Shown here piece by piece: positions 11,247-20,858 of a DNA stretch of 64,000 nt. Made by a program: the position numbers and the translations under genes. Location of the stretch: assembly GCA_022820645.1 (NCBI GenBank), contig JAJEFD010000013.1, forward strand, positions 135,308 through 199,307. Reading direction: 5' to 3'. The notes below the pieces were generated by a model. It did not search any database. It had not been told where the DNA came from and worked only from the letters and a program-made list of their open reading frames with translations. Every line of letters begins with the position of its first letter. Within the stretch, counting starts at the first letter, position 1. The stretch is from Dehalococcoidia bacterium (GTDB taxonomy: Bacteria > Chloroflexota > Dehalococcoidia > Lucifugimonadales > Australimonadaceae).

Positions 11247-11843
11247 ATGCCGGATTTCTTTGAGGTCGTCCGCAGCCAGCGGGGCACCGCCTACTACAAG
11301 CCCGACCCGATACCGGACGACGTCCTGAACCAGATCCTGGAGGCGGCGACGCGCGCACCGAGCGGGAGCAACCGCCAGCCGTGGCGGTTCATCGTGATGC
11401 GCGACCGCGAGGTGAAGCGGCGGATGGGTGAGTTATACAGGGAGGCGCAGCGCCGCATGACAGGGTCAGCGCCGACGAGGGGAGCGGAGGACGGGCCCGT
11501 CCACTTCAGCGTGGGAATGGAAGACGTGCCCGTGCTGGTGATGATATGCGTGGAGCTGTGGCAGATACGCGGCAGCGAGATATATCGGGGGGCATCGATC
11601 TACCCGGCAGGACAGAACCTCATGCTCGCCGCGGCAGCGCACGGTATCGGCACGCGCCTCACGACGATCTGGCAGCACTGCTACGAGGACGTGGCATCGC
11701 TGCTGGGTGTGCCGGATGACTGGGCAATGATGGCGATGACCCCGATGGGCTATCCAGCCCCGCCGGACCACCTGGGCGGCAGCCGACGCAAGCCGGTGTC
11801 GGAAGTGACGTTCATCGACAGGTGGGGGAACGCGGGGGAGTAG
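11247..11843 (+). CDS. Nitroreductase family FMN-dependent oxidoreductase
   Basis: A 198-residue flavoprotein of the nitroreductase/BluB-like fold. The FMN-binding start RSQRGTAYYKPDPIPDDVL, the ATRAPSGSNRQPWRFIV block (near residues 34-50) and the late ARDE-like VPDDWAMMAMTPMGYP segment fit the family. These enzymes usually use NAD(P)H to reduce nitro compounds, quinones or similar acceptors, and the substrate cannot be told from sequence. GGAGG lies just before the ATG. It converges with ispG, with three bases between the stop codons. Confidence 0.85.
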   Translation: MPDFFEVVRSQRGTAYYKPDPIPDDVLNQILEAATRAPSGSNRQPWRFIVMRDREVKRRMGELYREAQRRMTGSAPTRGAEDGPVHFSVGMEDVPVLVMICVELWQIRGSEIYRGASIYPAGQNLMLAAAAHGIGTRLTTIWQHCYEDVASLLGVPDDWAMMAMTPMGYPAPPDHLGGSRRKPVSEVTFIDRWGNAGE

Positions 11844-11846
11844 CGG

Positions 11847-12989
11847 CTACTCTGCCATCGCGGCGGCGACGGTCTCGACCTCTTCCAGCAGGGCGCTGAG
11901 CATGTCGGCTTCCTCGACGATGCGCGCCTTCTGGCCTTTGCGAAAGATGATGGCGCGCCCGTTGCCTGCGGCGATGCCGACGTCGGCGTCTTTCGCCTCG
12001 CCGGGGCCGTTCACCTCGCAGCCCATCACGGCGACCTTCACCGACGTGTCCATGCCCTTGAGCATCTCGTCGACGGTGTTGGCGAGCTTGCGGATGTCCA
12101 CGTCTGCGCGCCCGCAAGAGGGGCAGGCGACCATCTGGACGCCCTTCTTGCGGAGGTCGAGCGCCTTGAGGATCTCGTAGCCGACCTCGACTTCCTCGCG
12201 GGAGTCGTCGCTGAGCGAGACGCGGATGGTGTCGCCGATGCCGTCGTAGAGGAGCGTGCCGAGGCCGATGGCGCTGCGTATGGAGCCTGAGCGCGCGGTG
12301 CCTGCTTCGGTGATGCCGAGGTGGAAGGGGTACGGCACCATCTTCGCGAGCTTGCGGTACGCCTCGACGGTGGTGTCGATGTCGTACGCCTTGAGCGATA
12401 TCTTGATGAGGTCGAAGTCGAGGTCCTCGAGCAACTGTATCTCCCAGAGGCCGGTTGCGACCATGTGGTCGACGACGGAGATCTCCTCGCCCTCGCCGGA
12501 GGCCGACGAGCCCTTGACGAGGCGGTTGACGCCGTCGGCGTGGCGGTGCTGGCCGCGCGTGACGCCTATCGCGCCGACGGGGGGCAGGCTGCCGAAGTTC
12601 ACGCCGATGCGGATGGGGGTCTGGCGGACTTTCGCCTCACGGACGACCGTGCGCACCTTCTCGGCGTCGCGGATGTTGCCGGGGTTCAGCCGCAGGCAGT
12701 CGACGCCCTGGTTGAGTGCTTCGAGCGCGAGCTGGTAGTGGAAGTGGATGTCCGCGACGACGGGGATGGAGACCTGGCGCTTGATGGCGCCGAGGGCCTG
12801 CGCGGCCTCCATGTCCGGCACGGCGCAGCGGATGATCTCGCAGCCGACCTCCTCGAGGCCGTGTATCTGCGCGACCGTGGCCTCTACGTCGCGGGTGTCG
12901 GTCTTGGTCATGGACTGGACGCTGACGGGAGCGTCCCCGCCGATCTTGACGTCTCCCACCCACACAGGTTTGGTTACGCGGCGTGCCAT
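11847..12989 (-). CDS. ispG: 4-hydroxy-3-methylbut-2-en-1-yl diphosphate synthase (GcpE/IspG)
   Basis: Converts 2-C-methyl-D-erythritol 2,4-cyclodiphosphate to HMBPP in the MEP isoprenoid pathway, using a 4Fe-4S cluster. The 380 residues match the two-domain bacterial form. The N-terminal TIM barrel opens with VGDVKIGGDAPVSVQSMTKT, and the C-terminal cluster domain has VACPSCGR and MGCEVNGPGEAKDADVG with the cluster ligands. It is the last gene of the long minus-strand operon, after rseP and dxr, so two MEP genes sit together here. Confidence 0.96.
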   Translation of the reverse strand: MARRVTKPVWVGDVKIGGDAPVSVQSMTKTDTRDVEATVAQIHGLEEVGCEIIRCAVPDMEAAQALGAIKRQVSIPVVADIHFHYQLALEALNQGVDCLRLNPGNIRDAEKVRTVVREAKVRQTPIRIGVNFGSLPPVGAIGVTRGQHRHADGVNRLVKGSSASGEGEEISVVDHMVATGLWEIQLLEDLDFDLIKISLKAYDIDTTVEAYRKLAKMVPYPFHLGITEAGTARSGSIRSAIGLGTLLYDGIGDTIRVSLSDDSREEVEVGYEILKALDLRKKGVQMVACPSCGRADVDIRKLANTVDEMLKGMDTSVKVAVMGCEVNGPGEAKDADVGIAAGNGRAIIFRKGQKARIVEEADMLSALLEEVETVAAAMAE

Positions 12990-13052
12990 GCTCGGCTCCT
13001 CAAGTTGCTGCGACCATGATACACCCCGGCCAAGTGCGCGGGACTGACGGAG

Positions 13053-14333
13053 TCATGCGAAGAGACGCTGGATGTCGTTGACGGAGATCATGACGATCGC
13101 TGCGATGAGCATAGCGAACCCTGCGGCGTGGACGAAGCGCTCCTTCTCCGGCGCAAGGCGGCGTCCGCCGCGCACGATCTCCACCAGCACGAAGGCGATA
13201 CGTCCGCCGTCCAGCGCGGGGAAGGGGATGAGGTTGATGATGGCGAGGTTGATGGAGAGGAGCGCCGTCCAGAGGATGAGCGGGCTGATGCCGGACTCGG
13301 CCACGTCGCCTGTCATCTGTGCGATGCCGATTGGCCCGGCGACCTGGATGGAGGACGCGCCCGCTATCCAGCGCGAGACCTCGTTGCGGAAGAGGAGGAG
13401 TATCTCGCCGATCTGGACGAAGCTCGCGCGGAACGCAGCGAGCGGGCCCATCGAGCGCGTCTCTTCGGGGTAGACCTTGACGGCCAGACCGTCGAGCGCA
13501 TCCTCGTCGGGCGGCAGTTCCAGCGACACGATGCCTCCACGCCGCAGCACCTCCACCGCTACCGGCTCGCCGGGCGACTCCTGCACAGCGGCGGCGAGGG
13601 CGATCCGGGGGCTGTCCTCGTTCAGCACGCGCCTGCTGCCGATCGACAGGAGGAGGTCGTCCGGCAGCAGGCCGTTCTCTGCAGCCGTCGAACCGGAGGC
13701 GACCGACGCGGCGGTGAGGCGAGCGTCGGTCAGGAAGATGCCGACCGCGCCCTGCCCTTCAGGCGGGTCGACGCGCACGTCCGGGATGCGCAGCCCAACG
13801 AGCCGACCACGACGCTCGACCGTCCATGCCGTGTCCGCGCCCAGACGGAGGTTGATGGCCACGAGGAGGTCCGACGAGTTGGCGATGCGCCTACCGTCCG
13901 CGGTGCGGACGAGGTCTCCTTCCTCGACGCCCGCCTGCTCGGCAGGCGAACCGGGCGCGACGCTGAGTACGGTCACGTCCGTCACGGGTACCGGCTGCGG
14001 AATCATGAAGACAGCGGTGAGCAGGAGCACGGGGAGCACGGCGTTCATCGCGGAGCCTGCGCCGAGTATGAAGAGCCGCTGCCAAGCGCTCTTGCCCGCG
14101 AAACTGGCGGGCGCGGTGGGGTCCTCCTCGCCGAGCATCCGCACGAACCCGCCGAAGGGAAGGAAGTTGAGCGAGTAGGTAGTGCCTCCGCGTGTGAAAC
14201 CGAACGCGCGCGGGGGCATGCCGACGCCGAACTCCAGCACCTGTACCCGGGCGAGTCTCGCAGCGAAGAAGTGCCCCAGTTCGTGCACGATGATGAGAGA
14301 ACCGAGAACGATGAGGAAGAGAACGACGGTCAT
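13053..14333 (-). CDS. rseP: Site-2 intramembrane metalloprotease with two PDZ domains (RseP family)
   Basis: A 426-residue membrane zinc protease of family M50. The first helix carries VHELGHFFAAR (HExxH near residues 17-21), and the C-terminal active-site partner is NLIPFPALDGGRI. Two PDZ-like domains lie between them (VAPGSPAEQAGVEEGDLV and a second around ENGLLPDDLLLSIG). In E. coli the enzyme cleaves the anti-sigma factor RseA and signal peptide remnants; no RseA-like gene is seen nearby. It lies 21 bases after dxr, the neighbour it has in many bacteria. Confidence 0.93.
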   Translation of the reverse strand: MTVVLFLIVLGSLIIVHELGHFFAARLARVQVLEFGVGMPPRAFGFTRGGTTYSLNFLPFGGFVRMLGEEDPTAPASFAGKSAWQRLFILGAGSAMNAVLPVLLLTAVFMIPQPVPVTDVTVLSVAPGSPAEQAGVEEGDLVRTADGRRIANSSDLLVAINLRLGADTAWTVERRGRLVGLRIPDVRVDPPEGQGAVGIFLTDARLTAASVASGSTAAENGLLPDDLLLSIGSRRVLNEDSPRIALAAAVQESPGEPVAVEVLRRGGIVSLELPPDEDALDGLAVKVYPEETRSMGPLAAFRASFVQIGEILLLFRNEVSRWIAGASSIQVAGPIGIAQMTGDVAESGISPLILWTALLSINLAIINLIPFPALDGGRIAFVLVEIVRGGRRLAPEKERFVHAAGFAMLIAAIVMISVNDIQRLFA

Positions 14334-14354
14334 GGCCCTGACCGCGACGGAGCG

Positions 14355-15479
14355 TTAGCCAACGCCCGCGGCTGCGGCAGCCTCACGGCGCGCCCAGGCG
14401 TCAGCCTCGAGCACGGCCTCGGGCGTCGAGGCGTCGAACGACTCGTGCCTGTCGAGCACGCTCTGCACGATGCGGTGGATGTCGCCAAACCCGATGCGGC
14501 CATCGAGGAAGTAGTGCACGGCCTCCTCGTCGGCGGCGCTGAGAACAGCCGGGTAGGTCTGCTCCCTGCGCCCCGCCGCAACCGCCGTCGCGAAGCAGGG
14601 GTAGCGCGCGGGGTCCAGTGGCTCGAACGTGAGCGACGGCCACGCGAGGGGGTCGTAGCGCGGCAGGTTGCCGTTGTCGAGGCGTGCGGGGTAAGCGAGC
14701 GCCGCCTGGATCGGCAACCGCATATCGGGCGGGCCCATCTGCGCTTTCACCGAGCCGTCCGCGCACTCGATCATGGAGTGGATGACGCTCTGCGGGTGGA
14801 CGACCACATCTATACGGTCGAACGGGATGTCGAACAGCCAGCGGCTCTCGATGACCTCGAAACCCTTGTTCATCAGCGTGGAGGAGTCGATGGTGATCTT
14901 GCGCCCCATGACCCAGGTGGGGTGCGCGAGCGCCTCGGTGGGGGTGACGCCGGCTATCTCGTCCAGCGGGCGCGTGCGGAACGGGCCACCGGACGCGGTG
15001 ATGATGAGCCTGCGCACCGGCTCGTCCTCGCCGCGCATGCACTGCCAGATGGCGGAGGGTTCGCTGTCGACGGGCAGGAGGGGCGCGCCGTGCTTCGCGG
15101 CGGCGCGGGTGACGAGCTCGCCTGCCATGACGACGACCTCCTTGTTGGAGAGCGCGACGGCCTTGCCCGCGCGGAGCGCGTTCAGCGTGGGTACGAGACC
15201 CGCGCGGCCCGTCGTGGCGACCATCACGAGGTCGACGTCCGGCTCGACCACCATCTCCTCGGGCGGCACGAGCGACGCGCCGTCGCCGCCGACGCTGTCG
15301 CGCCCTTCCTCGCACCAGACCATACGCGGCTTGAACTCGGCGATCTGTTCGGCGAGCAGGTCGAGGTTGCGTCCCGCCGACAGTCCCGCGACGCGGAAGT
15401 CGTCCGGCAGGGCGCGCACCACGTCGAGCGTCTGCGTGCCGATGGAGCCGGTGGAACCGAGTACGACGATGTTCTTCAT
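14355..15479 (-). CDS. dxr: 1-deoxy-D-xylulose 5-phosphate reductoisomerase
   Basis: The first committed enzyme of the MEP pathway, NADPH- and metal-dependent (374 residues). The N-terminal nucleotide-binding motif is VVLGSTGSIGTQTLDV. The active-site region includes ALSNKEVVVMAGEL, PVDSEPSAIWQC and ITASGGPFR, followed by THPTWVMGRKITIDSSTLMN with conservative changes. It sits between the cytochrome lipoprotein gene and rseP. Fosmidomycin-binding residues appear intact, though this was judged by eye. Confidence 0.96.
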   Translation of the reverse strand: MKNIVVLGSTGSIGTQTLDVVRALPDDFRVAGLSAGRNLDLLAEQIAEFKPRMVWCEEGRDSVGGDGASLVPPEEMVVEPDVDLVMVATTGRAGLVPTLNALRAGKAVALSNKEVVVMAGELVTRAAAKHGAPLLPVDSEPSAIWQCMRGEDEPVRRLIITASGGPFRTRPLDEIAGVTPTEALAHPTWVMGRKITIDSSTLMNKGFEVIESRWLFDIPFDRIDVVVHPQSVIHSMIECADGSVKAQMGPPDMRLPIQAALAYPARLDNGNLPRYDPLAWPSLTFEPLDPARYPCFATAVAAGRREQTYPAVLSAADEEAVHYFLDGRIGFGDIHRIVQSVLDRHESFDASTPEAVLEADAWARREAAAAAGVG

Positions 15480-15500
15480 GCTCTGGCCTGCCGTCCGCCT

Positions 15501-15854
15501 TCAGTAGATGCCGCCCGCGCGCTGCACTTCACGGATGTACAGGATGACCTGTTCCAACTCCTCGTCCGTGACCCCCACTACAGGCGGCATGTCGCCGAAG
15601 TACCAGTGGTGCGAGGGGACGCCGTTCCGCACGGCGCGACGGATCGAATTGTCGTCGTGGTGCCCCGGCACGTAGAGCTGGTGGACGAGCGGCGGGCCGC
15701 TGTTGGTGCCCACCGCACCCACGCCGTGGCAGGTGGCGCAGTTGGCCTCGAAAGCCTGCTTGCCTTTCCCGGCGTCATCGCTTCCCCCGCATGCCGCAAC
15801 TCCCGCCAGAAGAAGTACCATCAACGAGCTCAGTACCACACGCCGCCATTTCAT
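15501..15854 (-). CDS. Mono-heme c-type cytochrome lipoprotein
   Basis: A 117-residue exported protein. The N-terminal signal MKWRRVVLSSLMVLLLAG is followed by a lipobox (LAGVAAC) and a short GGSDD linker. A single CATCH heme motif comes next, with a likely axial methionine in FGDMPPV. I chose the ATG at 15854 because longer upstream frames run into cdsA and destroy the signal peptide. It lies four bases after cdsA and 21 before dxr, so it is co-transcribed with isoprenoid genes. It may shuttle electrons to the caa3 oxidase, but that is inference. Confidence 0.88.
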   Translation of the reverse strand: MKWRRVVLSSLMVLLLAGVAACGGSDDAGKGKQAFEANCATCHGVGAVGTNSGPPLVHQLYVPGHHDDNSIRRAVRNGVPSHHWYFGDMPPVVGVTDEELEQVILYIREVQRAGGIY

Positions 15855-15858
15855 TGCT

Positions 15859-16542
15859 TCACCATACCCGCGAGGCATAGTAGACGAGGGGGAATACCGG
15901 GACAAGGCTGTCCAGGCGGTCGAACAGGCCGCCGTGACCGGGGATGAGTCGTCCGGAGTCCTTCGCGCCCGCCATGCGCTTGACCTTCGATTCGAGCAGG
16001 TCTCCCGCCTGCGCGACGACGCCAACGCCCAGCCCCAGTGCGACCGCGGGGAGGAGGCGTGTCTCTATCCCACCGAGGAGCGCCACAAGCGCGGCAGTCG
16101 CCGCAGCGGCGCCAACCAGCCCCCCGATCGCGCCCTCCCACGTCTTGCCGGGCGAGATGGACGGCGCGAGCTTGCGGCGTCCCACCGCCCTGCCGACGGC
16201 GTAGGCGCTGGTGTCGGTCGCGAACGTCACGAGGAACGCCAACGCCGTCCACTGCAGGCCGGCGTCGCCGAGGCGCAGAGCGATGAGCGCGGCGAACGGC
16301 AGGGCAACGTAGGCAACGCCCGCGAGGACGCGCACGCCATCGAGGACAATGGGCCCCCCGCCGCGTACGGTCCGGGCCCGGCGGAGCAGGTCCAACAGCT
16401 CGCGGAGTGCGATAAGCGCAGCTGCGATAGCGACAGCTGCGAATACGAGGCCGCCCAGCCAGAGCACGAGGAAGAGCAGCGGGAGTCCGACCGCCGCGCT
16501 GACGACGCGGAGGCGCAAGTCGCTCCGCGGGAGGGTGCTCAT
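15859..16542 (-). CDS. cdsA: Phosphatidate cytidylyltransferase (CDP-diacylglycerol synthase)
   Basis: Makes CDP-diacylglycerol from phosphatidate and CTP, the entry to phospholipid synthesis. The 227-residue membrane protein ends with the family signature SKVKRMAGAKDSGRLIPGHG followed by GLFDRLDSL, where the aspartates bind metal. FATDTSAYAVGR and SPGKTWEG are also typical. It overlaps uppS by one base, so translational coupling is likely. At 227 residues it is shorter than the E. coli enzyme but close to many bacterial forms. Confidence 0.94.
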   Translation of the reverse strand: MSTLPRSDLRLRVVSAAVGLPLLFLVLWLGGLVFAAVAIAAALIALRELLDLLRRARTVRGGGPIVLDGVRVLAGVAYVALPFAALIALRLGDAGLQWTALAFLVTFATDTSAYAVGRAVGRRKLAPSISPGKTWEGAIGGLVGAAAATAALVALLGGIETRLLPAVALGLGVGVVAQAGDLLESKVKRMAGAKDSGRLIPGHGGLFDRLDSLVPVFPLVYYASRVW

Positions 16543-17285
16543 CAGTCCTCTTCGGGCAGAGCGCCGAAACGGCGGCGGCGGCGCTTGTACTCGTTGAGCG
16601 CTCGCTCGACCTCAACGTCGTCAAAGTCGGGCCAGAAGGCGGGAGTCTGGTAGTACTCGCTGTAGGCGGCCTGCCAGATGAGGAAGTTGCTCAGGCGCTG
16701 CTCCCCGGCGGTACGGATAATGAGGTCGGGGTCGGGCACGTCGGGCAGATAGAGGTTCTCGCGGATCATGTCCTCGGTGACCTCGTGCGGGGCGACGCCG
16801 GAGGCGGCGATACGGCGCACGGCGCGGACCATCTCTGTCCGTCCGCCGTAGTCGAAGGCGACGCAGAGGTTCATGCCGGTGTTGTCGGCAGTGCGTCCCA
16901 CCGCCTCATTCGTGGCGTCGGCGAGGCTGGCGGGTATCTGGTCAAGCTCTCCGAGGTGGCGGATGCGGATGTTGCGCCTGTGCAGTTCGTCCACGCACTC
17001 GCCGATTACGGACTGCATGAGATCGAGGAGGCCGTTGACCTCGGAGGTGGGGCGGTTCCAGTTCTCGGTGGAGAAGGCGAAGAGCGTCACGAACTCGACG
17101 CCGGCGGAGTCGAGCGTCTGGAGGACACGTTGGAGGTTGTCGGCGCCCGCCCGGTGACCGGCGAGGCGCGGCAACCCCCGCTCGTTCGCCCACCGGCCGT
17201 TGCCGTCCATGATGATGGCGATATGCCTGGGGGCGCCGGGGTCTGCGTGAAGCGATGCGCTCCTCTCAGGTACGGCACGCGTCAT
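16542..17285 (-). CDS. uppS: Undecaprenyl diphosphate synthase
   Basis: A 247-residue cis-prenyltransferase that builds the C55 lipid carrier for cell wall polymers. The catalytic IIMDGNGRWANERGLPRLAG motif (near residues 24-43) holds the metal-binding aspartate. LFAFSTENWNRP, the DLIIRTAGEQRLSNFLIWQ block and a final FWPDF are all present. A possible alternative product is another polyprenyl chain length. It follows frr by seven bases and is fused by overlap to cdsA. Confidence 0.95.
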   Translation of the reverse strand: MTRAVPERSASLHADPGAPRHIAIIMDGNGRWANERGLPRLAGHRAGADNLQRVLQTLDSAGVEFVTLFAFSTENWNRPTSEVNGLLDLMQSVIGECVDELHRRNIRIRHLGELDQIPASLADATNEAVGRTADNTGMNLCVAFDYGGRTEMVRAVRRIAASGVAPHEVTEDMIRENLYLPDVPDPDLIIRTAGEQRLSNFLIWQAAYSEYYQTPAFWPDFDDVEVERALNEYKRRRRRFGALPEED

Positions 17286-17292
17286 AAGCGGC

Positions 17293-17868
17293 CTAGACCT
17301 CCATCAACTCGGCTTCCTTCTTGTTGCTGACCTCGTCCGCCCTGACGATATGCTCATCCGTGGTCTTCTGGAGCTGGTCCTGATCGCGGCGGAGCTCGTC
17401 CTGGGATATCTCCTTGTTCTTCTCGAGTCCCCGCAAGTGCTCGAGCGCGTCGCGGCGGACGTTGCGGATGGCGACGTGCGCTTCCTCCCTGAAACGGTGC
17501 AGCCGCTTGACCATCTCCTGCCGGCGCTCCTGGGTCATCATGGGGATGGGCAGGCGGATCACCGTGCCGTCGTTACTGGGCGTCATGCCGAGGTCGGCGC
17601 GCATCAGTTCCTTCTCGATGGCGCTGAGCGTCGAGCGGTCGAAAGGCTGCACGACGAGCAGGCGTGGGTCGGGCGCGTTGATGGTCGCTACCTGGTTAAG
17701 GGGCATCGCCGTGCCATACAACTCGACCCGGACAGAGTCGAGCATGGCGGCGTTGGCGCGCCCCGTGCGGATGGTGTCGGCCTCGTGTCGAAGGACCTCG
17801 ACGGACTTGTCCATACGTTCCGCCGCGTCCTCCAGGATGAGTTGCACCTCTTCGTTCTCGTCAGCCAT
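17293..17868 (-). CDS. frr: Ribosome recycling factor
   Basis: A 191-residue factor that, with EF-G, splits the ribosome after termination. It has the three-helix-bundle pattern and the conserved LRTGRA-like TIRTGRANAAMLDSVRVELYG start. The NQVATINAPDPRLLVVQPFD domain II and the C-terminal RRDQDQLQKTTDEHI helix follow. It lies 26 bases after pyrH in the conserved rpsB-tsf-pyrH-frr order. Confidence 0.96.
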   Translation of the reverse strand: MADENEEVQLILEDAAERMDKSVEVLRHEADTIRTGRANAAMLDSVRVELYGTAMPLNQVATINAPDPRLLVVQPFDRSTLSAIEKELMRADLGMTPSNDGTVIRLPIPMMTQERRQEMVKRLHRFREEAHVAIRNVRRDALEHLRGLEKNKEISQDELRRDQDQLQKTTDEHIVRADEVSNKKEAELMEV

Positions 17869-17894
17869 TGCGAGCCTCTCCGATCGTCTGCCGG

Positions 17895-19152
<1,258 letters not shown>

Positions 19153-19180
19153 TGGTTACCTCGCTTCTCTGCGGAGTGGG

Positions 19181-20080
19181 TTACTCTTCCCCTTCAGTCT
19201 GCTCAGCCTGCGTCACGTCCGCAGGTGGGATCTCATCCTCGGAAACGAGGGCGTCGTCTTCGGAGACGGTCTCTTCGTCTCCTTCGAGAATCTCTTCCGG
19301 TTCGATCGGTTCGTCCTCGACCTGGCTGAACCCGCCGCGCGACGCGAGCCACTCATTGTGGCCGGCCTGCGCAGAGCGCGCGATGTGGCCGGAGACGAGG
19401 CGGATGGAGCGTATGGCGTCGTCGTTGCCGGGGATGGGCCAGTCGATGCCGGTGGGGTCGCAGTCGGTGTCAACGAGGGCGATGATGGGGATGCCTGCCC
19501 GCTGCGCCTCGGCGACGGCGATGTTTTCACGGCCCACGTCCACGATGAAGAGCGCGCCGGGGAGCGAGGTCATGTCCTTGATGCCGCCGAGGTAGCGGTT
19601 CAGCTTCTCGATGGAGGCATCGAGCTTCAGGGCTTCCTTCTTGAGGAGCCGGTTGAACTCGCCGCGGGCCTTACGCTCTTCCAGGTTCACCAGGTGGTCG
19701 ATACGCGTCTGGATGGTGGCGAAGTTCGTGATGGTGCCGCCGAGCCAGCGCTGGTTGATGTAGTACTGCCCTGCGCGGATGGCTTCTTCCTTGACGGACT
19801 CCTGCGCCTGCTTCTTCGTTCCCACCATGAGGATGCGCTTGCCTGTGGCGGCAACCTCGGTTGCGAACGCACACGCCTGCTCCAGCAGTTCCATCGTCTG
19901 CTGAAGGTCAACGATGTGGATCCCGTTCCGCTGGGCAAAAATAAAGCGCCGCATCCGGGGGTTCCACCTGTGTGTCTGATGACCGAAGTGGACGCCTGCC
20001 TCAAGCAGCGCTCGCATGCTGAGTGACTCGTCCCCCTGAGGCGCAACCTCACGAGGCGCGTCGGACTGTATCTGTACCAT
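19181..20080 (-). CDS. rpsB: 30S ribosomal protein S2 with acidic C-terminal tail
   Basis: A 299-residue S2. The core is typical ([30 protein letters not shown]-like [39 protein letters not shown]). It carries a 21-residue N-terminal extension before the usual start region. A C-terminal tail of about 45 residues is dominated by glutamate and aspartate and is not part of standard S2. It is the first gene of the ten-gene minus-strand operon. A stem in its leader (within 20120-20145) could be an autoregulatory site but does not match a motif I can name. Confidence 0.96.
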   Translation of the reverse strand: MVQIQSDAPREVAPQGDESLSMRALLEAGVHFGHQTHRWNPRMRRFIFAQRNGIHIVDLQQTMELLEQACAFATEVAATGKRILMVGTKKQAQESVKEEAIRAGQYYINQRWLGGTITNFATIQTRIDHLVNLEERKARGEFNRLLKKEALKLDASIEKLNRYLGGIKDMTSLPGALFIVDVGRENIAVAEAQRAGIPIIALVDTDCDPTGIDWPIPGNDDAIRSIRLVSGHIARSAQAGHNEWLASRGGFSQVEDEPIEPEEILEGDEETVSEDDALVSEDEIPPADVTQAEQTEGEE

Positions 20081-20157
20081 GGGACCTGCCTTTCTGTCGG
20101 TCTGAGAGATGTCCGCGGGGTTCGACGTTCCCCACGGCTACGCCGGAGCGCTGAGCG

Positions 20158-20166
20158 ATTGTAGCA
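20158..20166 (-). promoter_or_regulatory. Extended -10 promoter of the rpsB operon
   Basis: On the minus strand TACAAT (20163-20158) is preceded by TGC, giving an extended -10 element. No convincing -35 was found. It lies about 78 bases upstream of the rpsB ATG and would give a roughly 70-base leader containing an imperfect 8-bp stem. Confidence 0.5.
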
Positions 20167-20267
20167 CAGGGACACTCGTGGGCGCTCATGCGGACGAGAT
20201 GGGTGAGGGCCCCCCGATTGCACCTCCGTCAGCATTATGCAAAGGTCTGCTCCGGACAGGAGGAACG

Positions 20268-20786
20268 ATGACAGTGGACTACGCAAGCCTCATCCGGGCG
20301 ATACCCGACTTCCCGCAGCCCGGGATCCTCTTCCGCGACATCACGCCGCTGCTGGGCGACGGCGAGGCGTTGCGCGCGGTGGTGCGGGACCTCGCCGCGC
20401 CGTTCCGAGAGCAACGCATCGACCGCGTCGCGGGGATCGAAGCCCGTGGGTTCCTCTTCGGCGCGCCCCTGGCTGTCGAGTTGGGCGCGGGGTTCGTTCC
20501 GATGCGGAAAGAGGGCAAGCTGCCTCACGAGACGTTCTCCGCACAGTATGAGTTGGAGTACGGCGACGCCGCCATAGAGTTGCACCAGGACGGCCTGCAG
20601 CCCGGCGACAACGTGCTGCTCGTGGACGATGTCCTCGCGACCGGGGGGACGATGGCGGCGGCGGTGGAACTCGTGCAGCAGACGGGAGCCAACGTCGCGG
20701 GCATCCTCACGCTCATCGAACTCACGGCGCTGAACGGCCGCGCGCGCCTGCCGGGTCATGAGGTGGTCGCGCTGGTCCGCTACTAG
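20268..20786 (+). CDS. apt: Adenine phosphoribosyltransferase
   Basis: Salvages adenine to AMP using PRPP. The 172-residue protein has the family start IRAIPDFPQPGILFRDITPLL, the GIEARGFLFGAPLA loop, RKEGKLPHET and the PRPP-binding motif VLLVDDVLATGGT. I chose the ATG at 20268 because AGGAGG lies directly before it; the frame stays open upstream to 20109, but that stretch covers the divergent rpsB leader. It is transcribed away from rpsB. Confidence 0.95.
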   Translation: MTVDYASLIRAIPDFPQPGILFRDITPLLGDGEALRAVVRDLAAPFREQRIDRVAGIEARGFLFGAPLAVELGAGFVPMRKEGKLPHETFSAQYELEYGDAAIELHQDGLQPGDNVLLVDDVLATGGTMAAAVELVQQTGANVAGILTLIELTALNGRARLPGHEVVALVRY

Positions 20787-20799
20787 CGCCGTCCGCGAT

Positions 20800-20829
20800 T
20801 TGACACGCGCAGAAGGGCACACGGACAAT
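20800..20829 (+). promoter_or_regulatory. Promoter upstream of the thiolase gene
   Basis: TTGACA (20800-20805) and GACAAT (20824-20829) are 18 bases apart, between the apt stop and the thiolase start. The expected transcript would begin near 20836 and include the GAGGAG Shine-Dalgarno. Confidence 0.65.
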
Positions 20830-20858
20830 CCGCCCAAGTACGAGTGAGGAGCGAACTC

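Noticed and set aside
13128-15947. A 939-codon plus-strand frame antisense to rseP and dxr
   Set aside because: It is Arg/Asp/Glu/His-rich with no recognisable domain, and covers two certain genes.
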